Below, in pieces: positions 14,684 through 22,105 of a stretch of 45,459 bases of DNA. The DNA is from Sphaerisporangium perillae. GTDB lineage: Bacteria; Actinomycetota; Actinomycetes; Streptosporangiales; Streptosporangiaceae. The notes beneath the pieces were generated by a model that was not told the DNA's origin, did no database searches, and saw only the letters and a list, made by a program, of their open reading frames with translations. The stretch lies in assembly GCF_023276435.1 (NCBI RefSeq), contig NZ_JALLPO010000059.1, forward strand, positions 1-45,459, written 5' to 3'. Position 1 is the first letter of the stretch. The number at the start of each line of letters is the position of its first letter. The translations under genes were made by a program, and so were the position numbers.

Positions 14684-15340
14684 ATGGGCGTTGGCCGGCG
14701 GGTGCTCCTGCCCTTCGCCGACAGGGCGGAGGCCGGAGTGGCGCTCGCGGAGGTGCTGGCGGAGGCCGGGCTCACCGATCCGGTCGTGCTCGCCCTGCCG
14801 CGCGGTGGCGTGGAGATCGCCGCGCCGATCGCCGAGCGGCTGGGCGTCCCGATGGACGTCCTGGTGACCCGCAAGATCGGCCACCCCTGGCAGCCGGAAC
14901 TCGGGATGGGCGCGATCGCCGAGGGCGGGGAGCCGGTGTTCGACGCGTCGCTGCTGTCCCGCGTGCGCACCAGCGCTGCGGAGCTGGCGCCGGTCGTAGA
15001 GCGGGAGCGGCAGGAGCTCGCGAGGAGGGTCGCCGCCTACCGGGGCGGGCGCCGGCTTCCCGAGCTGGCCGGGCGGGACGTCGTCGTGGTGGACGACGGG
15101 CTCGCGACGGGGGGGACGGCCCGGGCGGCGCTGCGCGCCGTGCGGGCGGCCGGGCCACGAAGGCTCGTGCTGGCCGTGCCGGTGGGGGCGCCGAATACGG
15201 TCAGGGCGCTGGCGGATGAGGCCGACGAGGTCGTGGTGCTCGCCACACCGCCCGGCTTTCACGCTGTCGGCCAGTGGTATGAGAAGTTCGACCAGCTGAC
15301 GGACGCGGACGTTCTCCGCCTGCTAGGGCAGGAGCGGTGA
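14684..15340 (+). CDS. Phosphoribosyltransferase family protein
   Basis: The 218-residue protein contains the PRPP loop VVVVDDGLATGGTARAAL at residues 129-146, the hallmark of type I phosphoribosyltransferases. LALPRGGVEIAAPIAERLG near 36 and VTRKIGHPWQPELGMGAIAEGG near 60 match the family of PRTase-like proteins often encoded beside erythromycin-esterase or dienelactone hydrolase domains. It ends WYEKFDQLTDADVLRLL. The substrate base is unknown. A TAGGTT element six bases before the ATG suggests a leaderless transcript, which is common in actinobacteria. It is monocistronic and convergent with the WhiB gene. Confidence 0.85.
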   Translation: MGVGRRVLLPFADRAEAGVALAEVLAEAGLTDPVVLALPRGGVEIAAPIAERLGVPMDVLVTRKIGHPWQPELGMGAIAEGGEPVFDASLLSRVRTSAAELAPVVERERQELARRVAAYRGGRRLPELAGRDVVVVDDGLATGGTARAALRAVRAAGPRRLVLAVPVGAPNTVRALADEADEVVVLATPPGFHAVGQWYEKFDQLTDADVLRLLGQER

Positions 15341-15412
15341 ACGGGGTGTTCGCCTTGCGCACGGGACAGGGGGAAGGGTGGGCGCCTCCCCGTGAGGGAG
15401 GGTCACCCGCAC

Positions 15413-15472
15413 GATCATGCGGCAATTGCGGCCCTGGAGGCGTACAGGAGCGGAAAAGCCGCATGATCATGC
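15413..15472. repeat. Inverted repeat with GATCATGC units
   Basis: GATCATGCGGC (15413-15423) and GCCGCATGATC (15458-15468) form a perfect 11-base inverted repeat. The 3' arm runs into the perfect palindrome GCATGATCATGC (15461-15472), and another GATCATGC begins near 15479. It lies between convergent genes and may serve as a terminator or a protein site. Confidence 0.45.
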
Positions 15473-15495
15473 TGAGGGATCATGCCGGTGGAGGT

Positions 15496-15807
15496 TCAGG
15501 CAGCACTGATGCCGGCACTGGCGGCACGCCGCATGCGCCGGCGACGCTCGGACGCGCGCTCGTCCTCGTTGAGCCCGCCCCACGTGCCGTACTTCTCGGG
15601 GCGAGAAAGGGCGTAGTCGAGGCACTCCGCGCGGACTGGGCACTGGGCGCAGATGGCCTTGGCCTTGCGCTCGCGGATGTCGCGCTCCGGCTGACGCTCG
15701 CCGTCGGGACCGAAGAACAGCACAAGGTCCTCTCCCCGGCACGCGGCGTCATCCTGCCAACCCCAGCTGGGGCGCGGGCGGGCGATCTGCCGACGTACCT
15801 GAGACAT
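15496..15807 (-). CDS. WhiB-family Fe-S transcription factor
   Basis: The ATG at 15807 has AAGGTGG upstream and gives 103 residues. Four conserved Cys lie in DDAACRGED, ICAQC and AECL, ready to bind a [4Fe-4S] cluster. GTWGG, followed by an Arg-rich C terminus (ERRRRMRR), forms the typical turn and basic DNA-binding tail. LVLFFGPDGERQPERDIRER is close to the WhiB2/WblE-type region. These proteins bind sigma-A region 4 and respond to redox signals or nitric oxide. Which class it belongs to needs alignment. A 6-base palindrome lies upstream at 15851-15867. The gene is convergent with the phosphoribosyltransferase gene. Confidence 0.93.
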   Translation of the reverse strand: MSQVRRQIARPRPSWGWQDDAACRGEDLVLFFGPDGERQPERDIRERKAKAICAQCPVRAECLDYALSRPEKYGTWGGLNEDERASERRRRMRRAASAGISAA

Positions 15808-15850
15808 GAGAAACCACCTTAGGTGAGAGATTTCGTGTTTGTGCCGCATT

Positions 15851-15867
15851 GGACGCTTATGGCGTCC
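15851..15867 (-). promoter_or_regulatory. Palindrome upstream of the WhiB gene
   Basis: GGACGC-TTATG-GCGTCC is a perfect 6-base inverted repeat about 45 bases before the WhiB start codon. It could be an operator, possibly for autoregulation. Confidence 0.35.
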
Positions 15868-15919
15868 CTCGTTCCAACGCTGTGGTAAGCCGTGGTGTTC
15901 CCGGCTCCAAAACGGAGCC

Positions 15920-16834
15920 TCAGGTCAGCACGGGCGTGCCGCACTGGAAGGGCTCCAGTGCCGCCAGCCGGTAGGTCATGATCGTGTCGGCGCATGCCGT
16001 ACCGCACGGCGCGAACGCCGTCCGCTCGACCACAACCCGGAACCGGACCTCTCCGTGGCGCACAATCGCCTCGGTGACGTCACCGTCCGACCTGGTGGAT
16101 TCCACGGCCACTCCGCCTACCGAGAACTCGCCCGTGTGTGCCCGGACGAAATGCTCGGCGGCCTGCGATGGCTCAGGGATGCCTGCGCGTCCCCGGAAGC
16201 GGTCGAGAACGATCTCGCCGTGCCGGTACGCGTTTGCCGCCGCGATCGCAGCAGCCTGAGACATGCTGCCGTAGTAAAGCCCGTGTGGCAAGCACACAAG
16301 GTTAGCGGCGTACCGATCGCCGCCCACATGAGTGGTTTCCCACACTCTTCCCGGCTGGCTCTCACCCAAAACCCGCGCGATGGGAAGGCCGATGCGGGCA
16401 CAACACACGTTGCGCCTGGCATGCGTGCAGACCAGGAACACCGGCTCCTTCACCAGTATGCAGGACTCCGGAACCACTCCGCGCATGAGAGATCCCAGGT
16501 CAAGATCTCCAGGGTCCTCGAAGGACCCCTCGGCCAGCCACGGGACCGGTGCCGTGGTATCGGCGACCATCAGCCTGTAGGGGCCGCCGCCCGTCGTCCG
16601 GCGGCGTAGCGGGGGACGGATGAGCTGCGGCCGGATGCCGAGCTCGGTCGCGCCCCCGATCAGCGCGTGGACCTTCGCGGGCAGCGCGCAGTCGGCGAGG
16701 TGGGACGCCCAGGGGCCGGCATGCTCGATGAGCAGCCAGAACCGCGCCGCGGCCGTGGCGCTGGCGAGCGTCGGCACCTCGCCTGTATGGCAGCCGGCCG
16801 GGTGGTCGCACCCCCGTACCCGGTCTGTCGTCAC
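15920..16834 (-). CDS. Sucrase/ferredoxin-like (Apd1-type) iron-sulfur protein
   Basis: The 304-residue protein matches the sucraseferredoxin-like family, with a thioredoxin-like ferredoxin fold. CTHARRNVCCARIGLPIAR near residue 136 and GGDRYAANLVCLPHGLYYG near 168 hold the expected Cys and His ligands. In the related yeast protein Apd1 the cluster is bound by Cys and His. Family members in actinobacteria are often iron-regulated and may reduce ferric siderophores. That fits the clear iron box immediately upstream at 16852. The protein is probably cytoplasmic, with no signal peptide. The ATG at 16834 has GGGGAGGAAT upstream. A CRP-like palindrome lies about 110 bases upstream. Confidence 0.85.
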   Translation of the reverse strand: MTTDRVRGCDHPAGCHTGEVPTLASATAAARFWLLIEHAGPWASHLADCALPAKVHALIGGATELGIRPQLIRPPLRRRTTGGGPYRLMVADTTAPVPWLAEGSFEDPGDLDLGSLMRGVVPESCILVKEPVFLVCTHARRNVCCARIGLPIARVLGESQPGRVWETTHVGGDRYAANLVCLPHGLYYGSMSQAAAIAAANAYRHGEIVLDRFRGRAGIPEPSQAAEHFVRAHTGEFSVGGVAVESTRSDGDVTEAIVRHGEVRFRVVVERTAFAPCGTACADTIMTYRLAALEPFQCGTPVLT

Positions 16835-16851
16835 GATTCCTCCCCGATGAC

Positions 16852-16870
16852 TTAGGTAAGACTAACCTAA
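16852..16870 (-). promoter_or_regulatory. IdeR/DmdR iron box
   Basis: TTAGGTAAGACTAACCTAA is a near-perfect 19-base dyad, differing by one or two bases from the IdeR/DmdR1 consensus. Its end is 18 bases upstream of the sucrase/ferredoxin-like start codon, where it would cover the promoter. It predicts repression by iron. Confidence 0.85.
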
Positions 16871-16945
16871 TGGCTCAGGGCCCTTCCGTGCGGGGCTCGA
16901 ATCCTCCGGCTGTCCCCATCGTGGGCTCATATGCGGCTTCAGGCG

Positions 16946-16961
16946 TGTGAGATAAGTCACG
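16946..16961. promoter_or_regulatory. CRP-like site
   Basis: TGTGA-GATAAG-TCACG matches the TGTGA-N6-TCACA form of CRP/FNR-family sites with one end mismatch. It is also within a 9-base hairpin (16942-16965). It lies 37 bases after the glpD stop and about 110 bases before the ferredoxin-like gene. It may be a terminator stem rather than a regulator site. Confidence 0.3.
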
Positions 16962-17004
16962 CGCCGAATTCCCGGGGTGGGTTGCCGCGGGACGTCCTCA
17001 CGCG

Positions 17005-18621
17005 TTATCCGGCGTGGGCGCGCAGGACGCGTTCGGCCGCGGGTAGCGCCGCCGCGCGGTCCTCGCCCACCAGGCCGATGCGGGTGCGCCGGTCGAGGAG
17101 GTCCCCGGAGTCCAGCGCGCCCTCGTGCCGCACCGCCCACACCAGCTCGGCGACGGTCACGCCGAGCGGCAGGGTTTCGGCCAGCGCGGGGTCGCCCAGC
17201 GCCAGCGCGTGCACGGCCGCCGCCTCCGAGCCGTACCGCTCCACCAGCCGGCGCGGCGGGCCGCCCGCCTCGGCGGCGTCTCCGGCACCGGGAAGGCCTG
17301 CGCGTGCCGCCGCGTCCGCGCCGACGAGCGGCAGCCGCGCTGTGCGACTGGCGGGAGCGCCGGGGAACGCCGCGTCGACGGCGTCCTGGGCCATCCGGCG
17401 GTAGGTGGTGAGTTTCCCGCCCACGACGGTCAGGACGCCGTCAGGAGCCGTGACGACGGCGTGCCTGCGGGAGAGGTCGGCCGTGCGCCCATCGCCGCTC
17501 AGCAGCGGCCTCAGGCCCGCGTAGGCACCCGCCACGTCCTCTCTGGCCACAGGAGCCCCGAGAACGGAGTTCAGCACCTCGAGCAGGAACGCGATGTCGC
17601 TCTCGGGCGCCTCGGGGACGTCCGGGACGGGGCCCTCCACCGGCTCGTCGGTGAGCCCCACGTACACGCGCCCGTCGGCCTGGGGGAGGACCAGGACGAA
17701 ACGTGCGCCCTGCCCCGGGATCGGCACGTGCAGGCTCGCGCGCGGCTCGCCCAGGGCGCCGGGACGCAGGACCAGGTGGGTCCCCCGTGAGGGCCGCAGC
17801 GACACCGACGAGGTGAGCTGCCCCGCCCACACGCCCGCCGCGTTGACGACCTTGCGGGCGCGGACGGTGAAGACGTCCCCCGACAGCTCGTCGCGGACCT
17901 CGGCGCCGTCGCCGGACAGCGACAGGGCGCGGCAACGGGTGAGGATCCGCGCGCCGTGGGCGGCGGCCGTCCGGGCGATCGCGACCACGAGCCGGGCGTC
18001 GTCCACCACCCGCCCGTCGAAGGACACGAGCCCGCCGCGCAGGCCATCGGCGCGCAGCGCGGGGAACAGGTCCCGGGCCTGGGAGGCCGGCACCCTCGAT
18101 GGGCCGGGAAGCAGGCCGCGCGGCGTGCCCGCCGACGCCCGGAGCAGGTCGCCGAGCCGGTACCCGGCCATCACGACCGCGGCCTGGCCGCGGGAGACCT
18201 CCGGCGTCAGGGGCAGCACGTACGGCTGGGCGCGCACCAGATGCGGGGCCGTGCGGGCGAGCAGCGCGCCGCGCTCGACGGCGCTCTCCCTGGCCACCCC
18301 CACCTGGCCCTTGGCGAGATAGCGCAGCCCTCCGTGGATCATCTTGGAGCTCCACCGCGAGGTGCCGAACGCCAGGTCGTGGGCGTCGATCGCGGCGACG
18401 GACAGGCCCCGGGACGCGGCGTCCAGCGCCACTCCGGCCCCGGTGGCGCCGAGCCCCACGACGAGCAGGTCCACGACCGTCTCCCGCACGTCCGCGAGCT
18501 CGCGGGCCCGCCGGGCGGCGTTGAGCGAGGAGCCCTCGGCCACGCCGGCGGACGGGAACTCCGTCGGGGACGGGGATGCGGAGGCGGGCCGGTCCGGAGG
18601 CGGTCCGGGGGAGGGGTTCAC
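17005..18621 (-). CDS. glpD: Glycerol-3-phosphate dehydrogenase (FAD)
   Basis: The 538-residue flavoprotein oxidises glycerol-3-phosphate to dihydroxyacetone phosphate and passes electrons to quinone. LLVVGLGATGAGVALDAASR near residue 45 is the FAD-binding Gly motif. FGTSRWSSKMIHGGLRYL near 85 is the GlpD signature, and VVGGKLTTYRRMAQ near 400 completes it. The C-terminal helical domain is present, so the length is normal. The GTG at 18621 has GGAGGTG seven bases upstream. It is divergent from the AGPS-like gene with only 66 bases between them, so both probably share a regulatory region. No glpF or glpK is in the window. Confidence 0.95.
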   Translation of the reverse strand: MNPSPGPPPDRPASASPSPTEFPSAGVAEGSSLNAARRARELADVRETVVDLLVVGLGATGAGVALDAASRGLSVAAIDAHDLAFGTSRWSSKMIHGGLRYLAKGQVGVARESAVERGALLARTAPHLVRAQPYVLPLTPEVSRGQAAVVMAGYRLGDLLRASAGTPRGLLPGPSRVPASQARDLFPALRADGLRGGLVSFDGRVVDDARLVVAIARTAAAHGARILTRCRALSLSGDGAEVRDELSGDVFTVRARKVVNAAGVWAGQLTSSVSLRPSRGTHLVLRPGALGEPRASLHVPIPGQGARFVLVLPQADGRVYVGLTDEPVEGPVPDVPEAPESDIAFLLEVLNSVLGAPVAREDVAGAYAGLRPLLSGDGRTADLSRRHAVVTAPDGVLTVVGGKLTTYRRMAQDAVDAAFPGAPASRTARLPLVGADAAARAGLPGAGDAAEAGGPPRRLVERYGSEAAAVHALALGDPALAETLPLGVTVAELVWAVRHEGALDSGDLLDRRTRIGLVGEDRAAALPAAERVLRAHAG

Positions 18622-18687
18622 GCTGCGGGCACCTCCAGAGGGGCACCCGGCCGGGGTACCACAGCCGGGCGTGTCACAGTGTAGGGC

Positions 18688-20313
18688 GTGGAAACTCCCA
18701 AGACCGCTGCCGAGCCGATGCTCTGGTCCGGCTGGGGCGACCCCGCCAAGGCCGCCGACCTGCCGCAATCCGTCCGCAAACTGCTCAGCGAGCTGCTGGG
18801 CGTGCGCGAGCCCGCCGAGCCGCCGGCCAGCTTCGGCGAGGTCAGGCTGCCCGCGGTCGCCCTGTCGCCGCTGGTGCTGGCCGACCTGCGCAAGGCCGTC
18901 GGCGGGGACCACGTCCGGTTCGACGACGACGCGAGGATCCGGCACACGCGGGGGAAGTCCACGCCCGACCTGCTGCGCATGCGCGCCGGGGACGGCTCGG
19001 AGGCGCCGGACGCGGTGCTGCTGCCGGGATCGCACGAGGAGGTGCTGGAGGTGCTGCGCGTCTGCGCGGAGCACCGGGTCGCCGTAGTGCCGTTCGGGGG
19101 CGGCACCTCGGTCGTCGGCGGGCTCGTCGCGTCGCGGCAGGGGTTCGCCGGCGTGGTCGCGCTGGACCTGGCGCGGCTGAACCGGCTGCTCTCGGTGGAC
19201 ACCGAGTCCATGGTCGCCGACCTTTCGCCGGGGCTGCGCGCCCCGCAGGCCGAGCAGCTCCTCGCCGGCCACGGTCTCACCCTGGGGCACTTCCCGCAGT
19301 CGTACGAGTACGCCACCCTCGGCGGCTTCGCGGCCGCGCGGTCCAGCGGCCAGGCGTCGGCGGGGTACGGCCGCTTCGACGACATGGTGGTGGGCGTGAC
19401 CGTCGCCACCCCGCGCGGCACCCTGGAGTTCGGCCGGGCGCCGAAGTCGGCCGCCGGGCCCGACCTGCGCCAGCTCGTCCTCGGCTCCGAAGGCGCCTTC
19501 GGGGTCATCACCTCGCTGCGGCTGCGCGTCCGGCGGGCGCCGGCCGAGAAGGTGTACGAGGGCTGGCGGTTCCCCTCGTTCAAGGCAGGCACGGCGGCGC
19601 TGCGGCGGGTGGCCCAGGAAGGGCCGATGCCCACGGTGCTGCGCCTGTCCGACGAGACCGAGACCATGGTCGGCCTGGCCAAGCCGGGGGAGATCGGCGG
19701 CGTCCAGTCCGACGCCGGCTGCCTGGCCGTCGTCGGGTACGAGGGGGAGGACGACGACGTCGCCTACCGGCGGGAGCGCACCGCCGCGACGCTGTCCGGC
19801 CTCGGCGGCGTCTATCTCGGCCCCGAGCCCGGCCAGGCGTGGGCCCACGGCCGCTTCAGCGCCCCATACCTGCGCGACGCGCTGCTGTCGGCTGGGGCGA
19901 CCGTGGAGACGCTGGAGACGGCCTGCTTCTGGTCGGGCATCCCGAGGCTCTACGACGCCGTGCGGCTGGTGCTCAGCGTGGCCCTCGCGCCCGCCGACTC
20001 CTCCGGGCCGGGCAGCCCCCCTCTGGTGATGTGCCACCTGTCGCACGTGTACGCGACCGGCGCCTCGCTGTACTTCACCGTGGTGACCGCGCAGGCCGAC
20101 GAGCCCCTCGGGCAGTGGGACACCGCCAAGCGGGCCGTCAACGAGGCCATCGTGCTCGCGGGAGGCACCATCTCCCACCACCACGGCGTCGGCAGGGACC
20201 ACCGGACGGCCTACGCGGCCGAGATCGGCGACCTGGGGGTGGAGATCCTGCGCGCCGTCAAGGAGCGTCTGGACCCGGCGGGCATCCTCAACCCGGGCAT
20301 CCTGATTCCCTGA
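18688..20313 (+). CDS. FAD-binding oxidase, alkyl-DHAP synthase-like
   Basis: The 541-residue protein belongs to the vanillyl-alcohol-oxidase/AGPS group. VVPFGGGTSVVGG near residue 131 is the FAD pyrophosphate-binding loop, and HFPQSYEYATLGGFAAARSS near 197 is a flavin contact. HHHGVGRDH near 494 corresponds to the His-rich active-site stretch of alkyldihydroxyacetonephosphate synthase. The usual C-terminal ILNPGI is present. In actinobacteria this gene is often next to glpD, and here it is divergent from it, which fits a substrate related to glycerol or DHAP phosphates. Whether it makes ether lipids is unproven; it could be a dehydrogenase for a related compound. Expression probably shares control with glpD. 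Confidence 0.88.
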   Translation: METPKTAAEPMLWSGWGDPAKAADLPQSVRKLLSELLGVREPAEPPASFGEVRLPAVALSPLVLADLRKAVGGDHVRFDDDARIRHTRGKSTPDLLRMRAGDGSEAPDAVLLPGSHEEVLEVLRVCAEHRVAVVPFGGGTSVVGGLVASRQGFAGVVALDLARLNRLLSVDTESMVADLSPGLRAPQAEQLLAGHGLTLGHFPQSYEYATLGGFAAARSSGQASAGYGRFDDMVVGVTVATPRGTLEFGRAPKSAAGPDLRQLVLGSEGAFGVITSLRLRVRRAPAEKVYEGWRFPSFKAGTAALRRVAQEGPMPTVLRLSDETETMVGLAKPGEIGGVQSDAGCLAVVGYEGEDDDVAYRRERTAATLSGLGGVYLGPEPGQAWAHGRFSAPYLRDALLSAGATVETLETACFWSGIPRLYDAVRLVLSVALAPADSSGPGSPPLVMCHLSHVYATGASLYFTVVTAQADEPLGQWDTAKRAVNEAIVLAGGTISHHHGVGRDHRTAYAAEIGDLGVEILRAVKERLDPAGILNPGILIP

Positions 20314-20397
20314 CCCGGCACGTCGCCTGGAACATCCCGTTGATTCCGGTTGGCGATTCCCGCCATGCGATCGAGCAAGATCCGGAAAGATGGGGTC

Positions 20398-22041
20398 ATG
20401 GTCGATGTGGATCGGGCAGCGGAGCGCGGCAAGCGCTCCTCCTCGCGGGTGTCGGAGGAGGGCGCCGGATGGTCCTGCCAGGAGATCGGCACGTTCCAGA
20501 AGCTGCGCCCCGACAGCAGGTCCTTCTCCTGGCTGAAGTGGCGGACGCTGCTGCGCTCGCGCAACGAGATCCTGGCCCAGCTCTTCGGCGACCCGTCCGA
20601 CGAGGTACGCAGGCGGTGGATGGCCGCGCGCAAAGAGCAGGGCGTCGACCCCGGCCTCCGGATCGAGGTCGACCCGGGGCCCGAGTACAGCTTCCTGATC
20701 CTCGGCGACACCGGGGAGGGCGACGCCTCGCAGTACGCCGTCGTGCCCGGCATGCTCGCCCTCGGCGCGGACACCGCGTTCGCGGTGGTCGCCAGCGACG
20801 TCATCTACCCCACGGGCTCCGGCAACGAGTACGAGGACAAGTTCTTCCGCCCCTACAAGGACTATCCCGCGCCGATCTACGCCCTCCCCGGCAACCACGA
20901 CTGGTACGACGGGCTGGGCGGCTTCATGCGGGTCTTCTGCGACGCGCCCGCGCTGGAGGCCGAGCGCCGGGGGTTCTCCTTCAGCCCCGCCGGATTCCGC
21001 GGCCTGCTGTGGAAGCGGCCCGAGACCGTCGACGAGCCGCGCCTGGCCGCGGCGCGGTCCCGGCGGTCCCTTCCCGGCCAGCGGGCCGCGCAGCCGGGGC
21101 CGTACTGGGTGATCGACCTGCCGGGCCTGCTGCTGGTGGGCATCGACACCGGCATCCGCGGCGGCATCGACCGCGACCAGGCCGCCTGGCTGCGGCGCGT
21201 CTCCGCCGACCCCCGGCCCAAGGTGCTGATCACCGGCAAGCCGATCTACGACCGCAACGAGTACCACCCCTGCCCCATCGAGGACGGCGGCACGGTCGAC
21301 GAGATCGTGCGCGACCCGGCGAACAACTACGTGGCCGCCATCGGCGGGGACACCCACAACTACCAGCGCTATCCCGTCAGGGTCGGCGACCGGACCATCC
21401 AGTACATCGTCTCCGGCGGCGGAGGGGCGTTCATGCACGCCACCCACACCATCCCCCGGGTCGACGTGGGAGGCGTGCGGGAGGACGACTTCAAGTGCTA
21501 CCCGTTGCGCGGTGACTCGCTGTCGTTCTACAGCAAGCTCTACCGCGACCGGTTCGGCCAGCGCTGGCTCTACCTCACACCCGACGAGGGCCTGGTGCTG
21601 ATGTCGGAGCACATCGGCAACCTCCCGCCGCGCCCCGTCGGCACCGGTGACGGGACCGCGGACGAGCCGGCGCCCGGCGAGGCGGCCACGGCAGGCCAGG
21701 ACGTCCCCGACGCCGCAGCCGGGGACGGCGCGGCCGGTGGCCCGGACGGGGCCGGTGTGGAGATCACGACGAGGATGAAGTGGGCGGCCGGGCTGCTCGG
21801 CGGCCGGCCGATGCCGGTGCGCCTGCCGCTGGGTCACGCGTTCCACCGCTGGTTCTCCGAGCTGTCCGACTGGGACAGCCCGCCGTTCTTCAAGAGCTTC
21901 CTGCACGTGTCCGTCGAGGGCGGCAAGCTGCGGATCCGCTGCTTCGCGGCGACCGGTTGCCGGCCCCAGGAGGTCGAGCCGCCGATGGAGGACGAGGTGA
22001 TCATCCCCCTGGTGGCGGGGCCCGCCGCGCCCGCCGGATGA
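20398..22041 (+). CDS. Calcineurin-like metallophosphoesterase
   Basis: From the ATG at 20398 the protein has 547 residues. Metal-binding motifs appear in order: LILGDTGEGD near residue 101, ASDVIYPTG near 133, ALPGNHDWYDG near 162 and IGGDTHNYQRYP near 318. A further SGGGGAFMHATH lies near 340. The C-terminal part has an Ala/Gly/Pro-rich linker (residues 415-460), then a mixed region rich in Phe and Trp. There is no signal peptide, so it probably works in the cytoplasm or as a peripheral membrane enzyme. The substrate is unknown. A perfect terminator hairpin follows. The start is not certain because an ATG at 20365 is also in frame. Confidence 0.85.
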   Translation: MVDVDRAAERGKRSSSRVSEEGAGWSCQEIGTFQKLRPDSRSFSWLKWRTLLRSRNEILAQLFGDPSDEVRRRWMAARKEQGVDPGLRIEVDPGPEYSFLILGDTGEGDASQYAVVPGMLALGADTAFAVVASDVIYPTGSGNEYEDKFFRPYKDYPAPIYALPGNHDWYDGLGGFMRVFCDAPALEAERRGFSFSPAGFRGLLWKRPETVDEPRLAAARSRRSLPGQRAAQPGPYWVIDLPGLLLVGIDTGIRGGIDRDQAAWLRRVSADPRPKVLITGKPIYDRNEYHPCPIEDGGTVDEIVRDPANNYVAAIGGDTHNYQRYPVRVGDRTIQYIVSGGGGAFMHATHTIPRVDVGGVREDDFKCYPLRGDSLSFYSKLYRDRFGQRWLYLTPDEGLVLMSEHIGNLPPRPVGTGDGTADEPAPGEAATAGQDVPDAAAGDGAAGGPDGAGVEITTRMKWAAGLLGGRPMPVRLPLGHAFHRWFSELSDWDSPPFFKSFLHVSVEGGKLRIRCFAATGCRPQEVEPPMEDEVIIPLVAGPAAPAG

Positions 22042-22042
22042 C

Positions 22043-22066
22043 GGGCGGGCGCCATGGTGCCCGCCC
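22043..22066. terminator. Bidirectional terminator
   Basis: GGGCGGGC (22043-22050) and GCCCGCCC (22059-22066) form a perfect stem extended by GCC/GGT around a two-base loop. It lies between the convergent metallophosphoesterase and kinase genes. Confidence 0.6.
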
Positions 22067-22105
22067 CCGGACCGGTCGGCCCGCCGAGGGACGGGGCGGC
22101 GGTGA

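Noticed and set aside
15337..15822. 161-residue plus-strand frame overlapping the WhiB gene
   Set aside because: It is antisense to the four-Cys WhiB protein, which is unmistakable.
17005..21906. 1633-residue open frame on the minus strand
   Set aside because: Only the first 17005-18621 part is glpD. The rest runs antisense through the FAD oxidase and metallophosphoesterase genes and is low-complexity, an artefact of high GC.
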